From JBDKVA01 sp039679375 (GTDB taxonomy: Bacteria; Bacillota; Clostridia; Acetivibrionales; DTU013): DNA of 35,686 nucleotides. The notes beneath the pieces were generated by a model. It saw nothing but the letters and a program-made list of their open reading frames with translations. It did not search any database and was not told the origin of the DNA. The stretch is from positions 1-35,686 of the forward strand of contig JBDKVA010000044.1 in the NCBI GenBank assembly GCA_039679375.1, read 5' to 3'. The position numbers and the translations under genes were made by a program. Shown one piece after another: positions 7,577-14,763 of this stretch. Each line of letters starts with the position of its first letter. Within the stretch, counting starts at the first letter, position 1.

Positions 7577-8260
7577 ATGCAGGATAAAAATGATTCGCTT
7601 AAAAGAAAAATTTATAGCGAGATCCTTGATGGGATTATAAAAGGACACTTCTCTTTAGATCAGTTTATAAACGAAGGGGAGCTTGCAGAAAAATATAATG
7701 TAAGCAAAGGTCCCATCCGTGAGGCTCTGATTGAATTGTGCAGTGAAAAAATCCTAAGGAGCATACCCAGGGTAGGATACCAAATTATTCAGCTTACCGA
7801 AAAGAATGTGAAGGAAGCAACTGAATTGCGCCTTATGCTGGAATTATCAGGGCTTAAAAAGGCACTGCCCATTATTAACGAAAGTGCTTTAAACAGCCTT
7901 TCAAGACTTAATAAGGAATATGAAATACATGCAGGCAAAAATCCATTAACTATAGAGCAGCACTGGGAATATAATATTCATTTTCACCTTTTGCTTAATT
8001 CATACGCCGGAAATTCCTATATGAATGATGTATTGAGCAACACTCTCAAGTTGATCCGAAGGGCGTATGTACAATTATATTCGGAGACAGACCATGATGA
8101 ATATATTTCAACGGACTTAAGCAGGCATATTGAGATGGAGAAAGCGCTGCGCAAAAAGGAATTCGAAAAAGCATTTGATCTATTAAAAAGTGATATTCTT
8201 TTTATTAAAGGAAAATTATTTGTTCCATCTGATGATATAATTACATTTCAGTCAAATTAA
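7577..8260 (+). CDS. GntR-family transcription regulator, FadR/FCD type
   Basis: The N-terminal winged helix (residues about 8-72) has IYSEILDGIIKGHF, INEGELAEKYNVSKGPIREALIEL and PRVGYQI, typical of GntR. The C-terminal FCD ligand domain follows (about 78-215) with the conserved ELRLMLELSGL, HFHLLLNSYAGNSYM and the metal-associated H near TDLSRHIEMEKAL. These regulators usually repress an adjacent metabolic gene until a small acid binds. The gene downstream on the same strand (281 bases away) is a CyuA-like enzyme whose promoter carries repeated AT-rich sites, so that gene is the likely target; this is inference. Confidence 0.9.
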   Translation: MQDKNDSLKRKIYSEILDGIIKGHFSLDQFINEGELAEKYNVSKGPIREALIELCSEKILRSIPRVGYQIIQLTEKNVKEATELRLMLELSGLKKALPIINESALNSLSRLNKEYEIHAGKNPLTIEQHWEYNIHFHLLLNSYAGNSYMNDVLSNTLKLIRRAYVQLYSETDHDEYISTDLSRHIEMEKALRKKEFEKAFDLLKSDILFIKGKLFVPSDDIITFQSN

Positions 8261-8388
8261 CTTCTAAATGCAGTAGCCATTATAACAGTATCAGGGAATT
8301 TTATACAGTCAATAAAACCTTATTTTTTTGTATTGATTCGAATAATAACATACCGAAAATTTCATAGTAAATTTTACATGTCCGCATA

Positions 8389-8417
8389 TTGACATTTTAC
8401 TCTTTCCGCAATAAACT
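8389..8417 (+). promoter_or_regulatory. promoter of the cyuA-like gene
   Basis: TTGACA (8389), 17 bases, TAAACT (8412). The -10 is overlapped by the inverted repeat ACTAT-TAAT-ATAGT at 8415-8428, a position where a repressor would block transcription. Confidence 0.65.
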
Positions 8418-8506
8418 ATTAATATAGTTACTAATTATATCAGTGATATATCCATTAATATAATTTAGTACGAGGCAATTATTACATACAAGGCCATTAA
8501 TATAAT
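8415..8506 (+). promoter_or_regulatory. three AT-rich operator-like repeats
   Basis: CTATTAATATAGT at 8416, CCATTAATATAAT at 8452 and an exact second CCATTAATATAAT at 8494. Spacings are 36 and 42 bases; the exact pair is four helical turns apart. The sites run from the -10 into the leader of the cyuA-like gene. They may bind the upstream GntR protein. Confidence 0.5.
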
Positions 8507-8541
8507 ATCGGACTTAAGATTTGACATGTGGGGGTATTTGA

Positions 8542-9831
8542 ATGTTTGAAGACAAGTTTTTAAAGCTTCTATCGGATGAATTGATTACAGCACTCGGCTG
8601 CACAGAACCTATAGCTATTGCTTTGGCAGCTGCGGTAGCGCGCAAGCATGCAAGGGGTAATAATATCAATGAAATCAAAGTGTTTGCCAGTACAAATATA
8701 ATAAAGAACGCGATGGCCGTAAACATTCCCGGAACGGAAAGAAGCGGTATAAACCTGGCTGCCGCACTTGGAGCGCTGTCGGGACAGCCTGAGAGGTATT
8801 TGGAAGTATTGGCAAACGTCAATCAGGAAATCCTTGAGAAAGCTAACCGTATGATAAATCAAGGCAAGGTTACTGTTGAATTATCCGATTCCGATGAAAA
8901 GCTGTATATTGAAGTAATAGTTAATACTGAAGTGAGCAGTGCGAAAGCAGTAATTGAAAAGACTCACACAAATATCACCATGGTTGAAGTGGATGGCAAG
9001 GTCGTAAGTGCAAACTCCGGGAACATGATTAAAAAAGAAAAAAATGATATTTCCTACTTAAGCCTCGAATCCATATGGGATTTTATCAACAACGTATCTG
9101 TAGATAAATTAAGTCTGGTGAAGCAAAGTGTGGAATTGAACAGATCGATCGGGGAAGAAGGACTGAAGAACTCCTATGGTTTACAAGTCGGGAAAACAAT
9201 CCTGGATAATGTAAGCAAGGGAATACTTGCAAACGATATAACAAATTATGCAATGGCTTTGACTTCTGCAGGTTCTGACGCCAGAATGGCAGGATGCCAA
9301 TTAAAAGTCATGAGTAATTCCGGAAGTGGTAATCAGGGGATTACTGCAACATTACCGGTTGTCGCATTTTGGGAACGGCTCGGGCTTGATGAAGAGCGGT
9401 TATATAGGGCTTGTGCACTCAGCCATCTTATTACCATATACATAAAATTGAAATTCGGGCGGCTTTCTTCTCTTTGCGGTGCTGCAATAGCCGCAACAGG
9501 GGCAAGCTGCGGTATCGTTCTTCTCCTTGGCGGTGGATTTTCCGAAATAGAGTCTGCCATTCAGAACATGTCGGGAAGTGTGACCGGCATGCTATGTGAC
9601 GGAGCTAAAGCAGGGTGTGCATTAAAGGTTTCGGCATGTACAAGCGCCGCGGCAATTTCCGCCCTGATGGCTGTAGATGGGAGAACTATCCAGCCTACGG
9701 ACGGAATCATTGAGAAGAATCCGGAAAAAACAATTGAGAATATTTGCGTTCTTAGCAGCAAAGGGACAATACAGGCAGATAAAATAATATTATCGATCAT
9801 GCTGAATAAAGACCTGAAGAATGTATCATAA
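8542..9831 (+). CDS. UPF0597 family, L-cysteine desulfidase (CyuA/YhaM)-like
   Basis: The protein belongs to the UPF0597 family, related to the alpha chain of iron-sulfur serine dehydratases. CyuA of E. coli and the Methanocaldococcus homologue break L-cysteine into pyruvate, ammonia and sulfide. Visible are LGCTEPIAIALAAA at residues 18-31 (conserved Cys20), GSGNQGITATLPVVAF, LSSLCGAAIAATGASCGIVLLLGGG and CDGAKAGCALKVSACTSAA, which supply the cysteines expected for a [4Fe-4S] cluster. The 429-aa length fits the 430-440 of the family. A GTGGGGG run precedes the ATG. The gene follows a GntR regulator and has its own promoter. Serine or another amino acid could be the true substrate. Confidence 0.85.
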   Translation: MFEDKFLKLLSDELITALGCTEPIAIALAAAVARKHARGNNINEIKVFASTNIIKNAMAVNIPGTERSGINLAAALGALSGQPERYLEVLANVNQEILEKANRMINQGKVTVELSDSDEKLYIEVIVNTEVSSAKAVIEKTHTNITMVEVDGKVVSANSGNMIKKEKNDISYLSLESIWDFINNVSVDKLSLVKQSVELNRSIGEEGLKNSYGLQVGKTILDNVSKGILANDITNYAMALTSAGSDARMAGCQLKVMSNSGSGNQGITATLPVVAFWERLGLDEERLYRACALSHLITIYIKLKFGRLSSLCGAAIAATGASCGIVLLLGGGFSEIESAIQNMSGSVTGMLCDGAKAGCALKVSACTSAAAISALMAVDGRTIQPTDGIIEKNPEKTIENICVLSSKGTIQADKIILSIMLNKDLKNVS

Positions 9832-10013
9832 TATATTTCCCATAATTTGCCACGTCGCAGATGTTTATGTTAAAATATGCTCAAGACTGGGAGTTTACGA
9901 AATATAACACTCCCGGTTATGAGCCGTTAACATTTACCTTTGAAAACTCTTGCAGGGTTTTCAAGCCATGTTTTACACCGGTTCAATTAAAGCTGGTTTG
10001 CAGGGAGATACAA

Positions 10014-10331
10014 ATGCGACAGGCAAAAAGCTGTAATAATTGTGCCAGAGGATTGAAAATGAGTATCAACAAGGACATACTTTGCAGGGTCAAAGGCGTT
10101 GTCTCAAGGGACTTTACCTGTTCAAAACACCTGAGGATGCCCGATGCATGGATTCATTCCGAAAGGAAGCCAAAATGCATCGAATGCGAATTCTTTATGC
10201 CCCCCGAGGATGAATTGGAGCGCAATCCTTCCGTCGGCTACTGCCAGCTGTTCACGGTCCGATACTTCAATGGCGAAATCAAAAGCGCCTGTTCCAAATT
10301 TTGCAGGAAACCCGAGCGCATCATATCATAG
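10014..10331 (+). CDS. Cys-rich small protein of unknown function (105 aa)
   Basis: I do not recognise this protein beyond its metal-site pattern. The ATG at 10014 has AGGGAGA 5-6 bases upstream and is preferred over an upstream ATG at 9861 without one. It carries CNNC at residues 7-10, single Cys at about 24 and 36, CIEC at about 55-58 and three more Cys near the C-terminus, suggesting two zinc or iron-sulfur sites. There is no membrane segment. It stands between the cyuA-like gene and the transglycosylase gene on the same strand. Confidence 0.7.
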   Translation: MRQAKSCNNCARGLKMSINKDILCRVKGVVSRDFTCSKHLRMPDAWIHSERKPKCIECEFFMPPEDELERNPSVGYCQLFTVRYFNGEIKSACSKFCRKPERIIS

Positions 10332-10442
10332 CGTATTAATTATACGCCTGCTTTCTCCGATATATAATATGTGGGCCTGGTTTTGGTCTTTCACAACTAT
10401 TTGGTTTTATGGTAATATAGAATTGATATTACGGAGGAAGAC

Positions 10443-11132
10443 ATGATACCGAACATTTCCGATCTGTTTCAGCAGAAACTTGACGAGATTCAAAGCAGGG
10501 TGCCTGTGAAAATAAAAGGTTCTTCGAACGATGTCCCGTTTGAGCAGTACCTGAATAACGTCGTCTCCGCTTCCGGCGCTTCCGCAGCTTCCGGCACCTC
10601 CGCCTCTTCGGGATCTTATTCCTCCATCAATGCAGCCGCCGCAACTACTGGCACTACAAATATCTCGGATGCACTGCAAAGAGCTTTGATTTCCCTTTCG
10701 ACCAATAAATACAATACGATAACCGATAAAGTGAAGATAAACGAATTGATTGAGGAAAGTATTTCAGAGAGCTCACAAAAATATCATGTGGATGCCGACC
10801 TGATCAGGGCAGTCATAAAGCAGGAATCCAATTACAATCCGTATGCCGTCTCCAGTGCAGGTGCACAAGGCTTGATGCAGCTTATGCCCGGTACCGCCGA
10901 CTCGCTGGGTGTCGAAAATCCCTGGGATATCAGTGAAAATATTGACGGTGGCACAAGGTATCTGCGTGATCAGCTTGTAGCATTCGACGGCAATCTCGAA
11001 CTGGCTCTGGCAGCCTACAATGCAGGTCCGGGAAGCATTGCGAAGTATAATGGCATTCCTCCTTACACCGAAACACAGCTTTATGTAAAAAAAGTGCTTG
11101 ATAATTATAATAAATATTCAAATAATAAGTAG
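10443..11132 (+). CDS. lytic transglycosylase, SLT domain
   Basis: The C-terminal half (residues about 110-215) is an SLT/Slt70-type lysozyme-like domain that cleaves peptidoglycan. It has ADLIRAVIKQESNYNP with the catalytic Glu, SSAGAQGLMQLMPGTA, NIDGGTRYLRDQL and ALAAYNAGPGSI. The N-terminal half is low in complexity (Ala/Ser/Thr-rich around residues 42-75) and no signal peptide is seen, as in several clostridial members whose export is unclear. GGAGG lies 5 bases before the ATG. An inverted repeat GTAATAT/ATATTAC at 10412-10432 directly precedes the ribosome site. A strong terminator follows at 11329-11369. Confidence 0.9.
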   Translation: MIPNISDLFQQKLDEIQSRVPVKIKGSSNDVPFEQYLNNVVSASGASAASGTSASSGSYSSINAAAATTGTTNISDALQRALISLSTNKYNTITDKVKINELIEESISESSQKYHVDADLIRAVIKQESNYNPYAVSSAGAQGLMQLMPGTADSLGVENPWDISENIDGGTRYLRDQLVAFDGNLELALAAYNAGPGSIAKYNGIPPYTETQLYVKKVLDNYNKYSNNK

Positions 11133-11178
11133 TTTTTATGCCGGCCTGTCCGTTAGAAATATCAATTTACGACACCTG

Positions 11179-11485
11179 TAATCCACACTTTCCACATTCT
11201 TATCCACACAAGAAATTCCTACATTTTGCGCGTTTTGTGCCCAATTTCCACAATATTCACAGTTTTTATTTCAACATTTTCCGCAGTCTCCAAAAGGCAC
11301 TATTTTCCGTTCTATTCCTTGAAACACCGGATGCCTATGTACTTTTGCCAGTACATAGGCATCCTTTTTCTTTTCTTTGACAATCCGACAAGATTTGTCA
11401 ATTGTTGTAATTTTCCATCATTTACTATTTGCTAATGATTCTAATATATTTGTTTGCTGATGTGGAAAATAAAAAGTTATCCACA
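11179..11485. promoter_or_regulatory. cluster of DnaA-box-like sites
   Basis: This is the gap between the transglycosylase and tsaD (344 bases, no gene). It holds two perfect TTATCCACA boxes at 11200 and 11477 and near matches TAATCCACA (11179), CTTTCCACA (11188), ATTTCCACA (11244), ATATTCACA (11253) and, inverted, TTTTCCACA (11461-11469). The box at 11477 overlaps the stop codon of tsaD. No dnaA or dnaN gene is near, so this is not shown to be an origin. Confidence 0.5.
11329..11369 (+). terminator. strong intrinsic terminator
   Basis: A perfect 14-bp stem (arms GGATGCCTATGTAC and its complement) with an 8-base loop is followed by TTTTTC on the plus strand. It ends the transglycosylase transcript about 200 bases past its stop codon. 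The lower strand has a weaker T-run. Confidence 0.85.
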
Positions 11486-12520
11486 GGTTATACTTCCCAG
11501 TTTTAGGTTAGGCACAGCATTCAAATCCAGTCCGGAAACTCGTCCCCTTTTCAGTTCATAGTAGGCGGCGGATCCGATCATCGCAGCATTGTCGGTGCAA
11601 AATACAGGCCTCGGATAAAACATCTTCATTCCTTCCTTTTCGACAGCAGATTTCAAGCTGCTGCGAAGCTGGGAATTTGCCGCGACGCCTCCCGCTAACG
11701 CTACACAGCCTGCGGCCTTCCGCTTGGCAGCCTGAACCGTATTATTGGCAAGGACATCAACCACAGCCTGCTGGAAGCTGGCGCAAATGTCCGGCAGATT
11801 TACTTCAAGCCCTTTCTGCGCTGCTGCATTCAGATAATTCAGAACCGCTGTCTTAAGCCCGCTGAAGCTGAAGTCCAAACTCCCGTCGCTAAAATAAACT
11901 CTCGGGAAATCCACGGCCCTGCTGTTGCCATTCCTGGCCTGCACATCGATGAGCGGGCCTCCAGGATAACCCAGCCCCAATGCCCGGGCGATTTTGTCAA
12001 AGGCTTCTCCTGCAGCATCATCGCGCGTCCGGCCCATGATTTCAAATTGATTATAATCTTCAACATATACGACATGGCTATGCCCGCCGGAAGCGACCAG
12101 GCAGACAAAAGGAGGCTCAAGGTCTTCATTTTCAAGATAATTGGCTGCGATGTGGCCTTCTATATGGTGCACTCCGACCAACGGTTTACCGGCAGCGAAA
12201 GCTAGCGCTTTTGCGGCCGATAAGCCTACAAGCAGCGCCCCTACCAATCCGGGTCCATAAGTTACGCCGACCGCGTCTACCTGTTCCATTTCAATGGAGG
12301 CTTCCCTGAGCGCCTGATCGATTACCGGCATCACGAGTTCAACATGCTTGCGTGACGCTATTTCAGGTACGACTCCTCCGAATTTTTTATGCACGTCTAT
12401 TTGCGAGGATATTACATTTGAAAGGATCTTCCGGCCATTTTCAACAACAGCTGCGGAAGTTTCATCGCAACTTGTCTCAATAGCCAGTATGACTTTTTGT
12501 GTTCCACTCAATAAAAACAC
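11477..12520 (-). CDS. tsaD: tRNA N6-adenosine threonylcarbamoyltransferase TsaD
   Basis: TsaD transfers the threonylcarbamoyl group to A37 of ANN-decoding tRNAs (t6A), working with TsaB and TsaE, which are encoded at 29567-30740. The ASKHA-fold motifs are clear: AIETSCDETSAAVV at residues 13-26, VVPEIASRKHVE, the metal-binding HHIEGHIAAN, LVASGGHSHVV, YPGGPLID, LDFSFSGLKTAV and CTDNAAMIG. The frame opens with GTG at 12520; AGGAG is only 3 bases before it, so a TTG three codons later may be the true start. A promoter lies at 12626-12654. Separation from tsaE-tsaB-rimI is common in Firmicutes. Confidence 0.96.
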   Translation of the reverse strand: MFLLSGTQKVILAIETSCDETSAAVVENGRKILSNVISSQIDVHKKFGGVVPEIASRKHVELVMPVIDQALREASIEMEQVDAVGVTYGPGLVGALLVGLSAAKALAFAAGKPLVGVHHIEGHIAANYLENEDLEPPFVCLVASGGHSHVVYVEDYNQFEIMGRTRDDAAGEAFDKIARALGLGYPGGPLIDVQARNGNSRAVDFPRVYFSDGSLDFSFSGLKTAVLNYLNAAAQKGLEVNLPDICASFQQAVVDVLANNTVQAAKRKAAGCVALAGGVAANSQLRSSLKSAVEKEGMKMFYPRPVFCTDNAAMIGSAAYYELKRGRVSGLDLNAVPNLKLGSITCG

Positions 12521-12625
12521 CTGCTCCTATCCGGTTTTCCTCAATCTTCTGCCTTGCCCCTCAACCGCTTATCTTGCCGGTTAACATAAGTTTTTCAGGT
12601 TGACCGTGTACTAGTTTTTATTACT

Positions 12626-12654
12626 ATTATAGCCATTATATAGCCATTTTACAA
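12626..12654 (-). promoter_or_regulatory. promoter of tsaD
   Basis: On the minus strand TTGTAA, 17 bases, TATAAT. The spacer holds a direct repeat of ATGGCTATA. It lies about 105 bases before the tsaD start. Confidence 0.65.
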
Positions 12655-12705
12655 GGCAGTCCGCTGTCAAAAGAAATATGGAAACAAATATAATACACGA
12701 AATGC

Positions 12706-12734
12706 AAAAAAAAACATGGAGCTCTCGCCCCATG
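12706..12734 (-). terminator. intrinsic terminator downstream of uppP
   Basis: On the minus strand CATGGGGC pairs with GCTCCATG around a GAGA tetraloop and is followed by an unbroken run of T. It ends a transcript coming from uppP or from a separate small RNA in 12735-12967. Confidence 0.85.
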
Positions 12735-12967
12735 CTCCTAATAGGAGAAACGCTAATGTTCATTTAAAGTGTAACAGAAATTTATGGTAAATAATATAGT
12801 TCCTTACTCCCTATATTAAATGGTCTAATAGTCCTACGGCTAGTTCCATAGTCCTATGACGATCTGTAGCATCAGCCGAAATCCTATGATAACAGTATGA
12901 TAACAGAATGGGACTCTTTTCAATGCCTATATGTACATTTTTAGGATAATTTCCCCCAAAAACAAGT
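12735..12967 (-). other. long 3' region between uppP and its terminator
   Basis: There is no open frame here. It holds short repeats: ATAGTCCTA at 12828 and 12848, TAGTTCC twice, and an exact tandem TATGATAACAG at 12885 and 12896. It is either a long uppP 3' untranslated region or a small minus-strand RNA ending at the terminator. Confidence 0.35.
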
Positions 12968-13753
12968 TTACCGGACAAGTGCAACAATGATCACAATCGC
13001 TCCGATAATAAAGCGATAAACGGCGAATATTCCAAAACCTTTCTTCTTAAGATAATTCAGTATGAATTTTATGCTAAACGCCCCGACAATTGCCGCTGTA
13101 ACTATAGCGATAATGAACGGCACAATTTCGACCGATACGCTGGCCAGGTCCCTGGCCTTATATACTCCACTCAAAAATATGAACGGCGTTGAAAGCAAAA
13201 ATGTAAATCTTGCGGCGTCTTCCCTTTTTATACTGAAAGCTCTTCCGGCTGCCATGGTGATACCTGAACGGGAAACTCCCGGTATCATTGCAATTGCCTG
13301 AGAAACTCCTATCAAAAAGCTTCTCTTAAAACCGATATCCAAAAGTGCGATCTCGGATTTGGAAAATTTGTCGGCAACATAGATGACAATACCCATGATA
13401 ATCAGCATAACACCAATCAGCAGGGGATTCCTGAACGTGGTTTCAACCTGGTCCTCAAAAAGCACTCCGAATATGCCCCCGGGGATACACGCCAGCATGA
13501 TGTACCAAAAGAGTCTGCCATCCCTGGACTTGATATCCGTGAAGCCAGCCTTGATCAGATTGATCCAATCCTTCCAGAAGAAAATGACCACAGCCAGCAG
13601 CGTACCCATATGTAGCGCAATATCAAACGCAAGTCCCGGATCATTCCATCCAAAAAGCCACGGCATCAGCGTAATATGGGCAGTGCTTGATATGGGCAGG
13701 AATTCGCCCATTCCCTGAATGATACCATAAATAATAGCCTGCAGAATATTCAT
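12968..13753 (-). CDS. uppP: undecaprenyl-diphosphatase UppP (BacA)
   Basis: This membrane enzyme dephosphorylates undecaprenyl diphosphate so the lipid carrier can be reused for peptidoglycan synthesis. Family motifs are visible: GEFLPISSTAH at residues 16-26 and PGVSRSGITMAAGRAF at about 156-171, both forming the active site. There are about eight membrane segments, and the 261-aa length is normal. GGGGGT precedes the ATG. It is followed by a long 3' region and a terminator. Confidence 0.95.
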   Translation of the reverse strand: MNILQAIIYGIIQGMGEFLPISSTAHITLMPWLFGWNDPGLAFDIALHMGTLLAVVIFFWKDWINLIKAGFTDIKSRDGRLFWYIMLACIPGGIFGVLFEDQVETTFRNPLLIGVMLIIMGIVIYVADKFSKSEIALLDIGFKRSFLIGVSQAIAMIPGVSRSGITMAAGRAFSIKREDAARFTFLLSTPFIFLSGVYKARDLASVSVEIVPFIIAIVTAAIVGAFSIKFILNYLKKKGFGIFAVYRFIIGAIVIIVALVR

Positions 13754-13859
13754 TTGATTACCCCCAAAAAATTATTTTAGTCTACATGGATCTGACAACT
13801 TTTTCATTTACCTATATATATAAGACTGTATGGTGCTCTATGTCTGATCTATACTAAGC

Positions 13860-13900
13860 ACGGGCACAAATTTCCGCACAGGTCGCAAATTTGTGCCCGT
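13860..13900. terminator. long inverted repeat, possible bidirectional terminator
   Basis: The 14-bp perfect arms ACGGGCACAAATTT and their complement surround a 13-base loop. There is no T-run on either side. It sits 25 bases past the stop codon of the nuclease gene and 107 bases before uppP. Confidence 0.5.
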
Positions 13901-13925
13901 TCCCAGTATATATCTGTTTAACCGG

Positions 13926-14639
13926 CTATGCCGCATCTTCTTCAATGTACTGCGGAACATAATATCCCTTATCGTTTCTGACGAATGGCCTTTTATCTTC
14001 CGGAAGCGACCATAAGCCCCTATTCTCTTTTATAGCATTGTCCTGAAGCTGATAAAAGTAATCCTTGTTCACAGAGTTAGGCCTTACTATGTCCACCCTT
14101 GCAAATCCGTTTTCAACCAAATAAGCATTGACGCACATTCCGTTATCAAGTATAACATAGGCAAGAAGCCTGTCATATCTGTCATCAATATCCTTTTCGA
14201 ATACCAGCGCTACTTCCTTGTCCAGCACCATCTCCGTCAGTTTATCCGAAGCCTGTTTCCCATAAGGCTGTTCGTCAACTCCTACCTTTACTGTTTCCGG
14301 CGTATCAATACAAAGCAGTCTTACCTTATAATCTTCTCCCTTATATTCCACACTTAGCGTATCACCATCCACGATCCTCTTCACTTTGGCGCGTATGGAG
14401 CCGCCGGGCTGGATTCCTTCCGTGCTTGTGACCTTTATGGGTGAATCTGTTGTTATCGGGGCTTCAGTTGTACCTGAAACACCGGACAAATCAGCTGTTG
14501 CTGAATGCTCGCTTATCACAGGCGTATTCTGACCCGTCCCGGATACCGCCTGTTCGTCCGAAGCCGTAAAATGAGCGGACATCAGAAACAGGACCCCTGT
14601 AATGATTACACCCGCAACCATAGGTACAAGCTTCTTCAT
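13926..14639 (-). CDS. secreted thermonuclease-family (SNase) nuclease
   Basis: The C-terminal domain (residues about 80-225) is a staphylococcal-nuclease fold that hydrolyses DNA and RNA with calcium. Key residues match: VDGDTLSV (metal Asp), VRLLCIDTPE (Arg, Asp, Glu) and DRYDRLLAYV (second catalytic Arg), then NAYLVENGFARV and NRGLW. Residues 1-25 form a signal peptide or membrane anchor, followed by a Ser/Thr-rich linker, so the enzyme acts outside the cell. AGGAG lies 5 bases before the ATG. It stands alone between lonB and the inverted repeat. Confidence 0.9.
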   Translation of the reverse strand: MKKLVPMVAGVIITGVLFLMSAHFTASDEQAVSGTGQNTPVISEHSATADLSGVSGTTEAPITTDSPIKVTSTEGIQPGGSIRAKVKRIVDGDTLSVEYKGEDYKVRLLCIDTPETVKVGVDEQPYGKQASDKLTEMVLDKEVALVFEKDIDDRYDRLLAYVILDNGMCVNAYLVENGFARVDIVRPNSVNKDYFYQLQDNAIKENRGLWSLPEDKRPFVRNDKGYYVPQYIEEDAA

Positions 14640-14763
14640 GGGCTCTCCTTCATTGTGATATTCAGTAATTCTTCACGTAGACTATAATAGCACAACAAAC
14701 CATGCAGCGTCTATTACAATAAGCTTAAGAAAAATCAAATACTGCAGTAAAACTCTTTCAAGC

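Noticed and set aside
11179..11485. Replication origin
   Set aside because: DnaA-like boxes are present, but there is no dnaA, dnaN or clear AT-rich unwinding repeat set nearby.
13860..13900. Transposon end or attachment site
   Set aside because: The long inverted repeat is single in the window and lies where a terminator is expected; no target duplication is seen.
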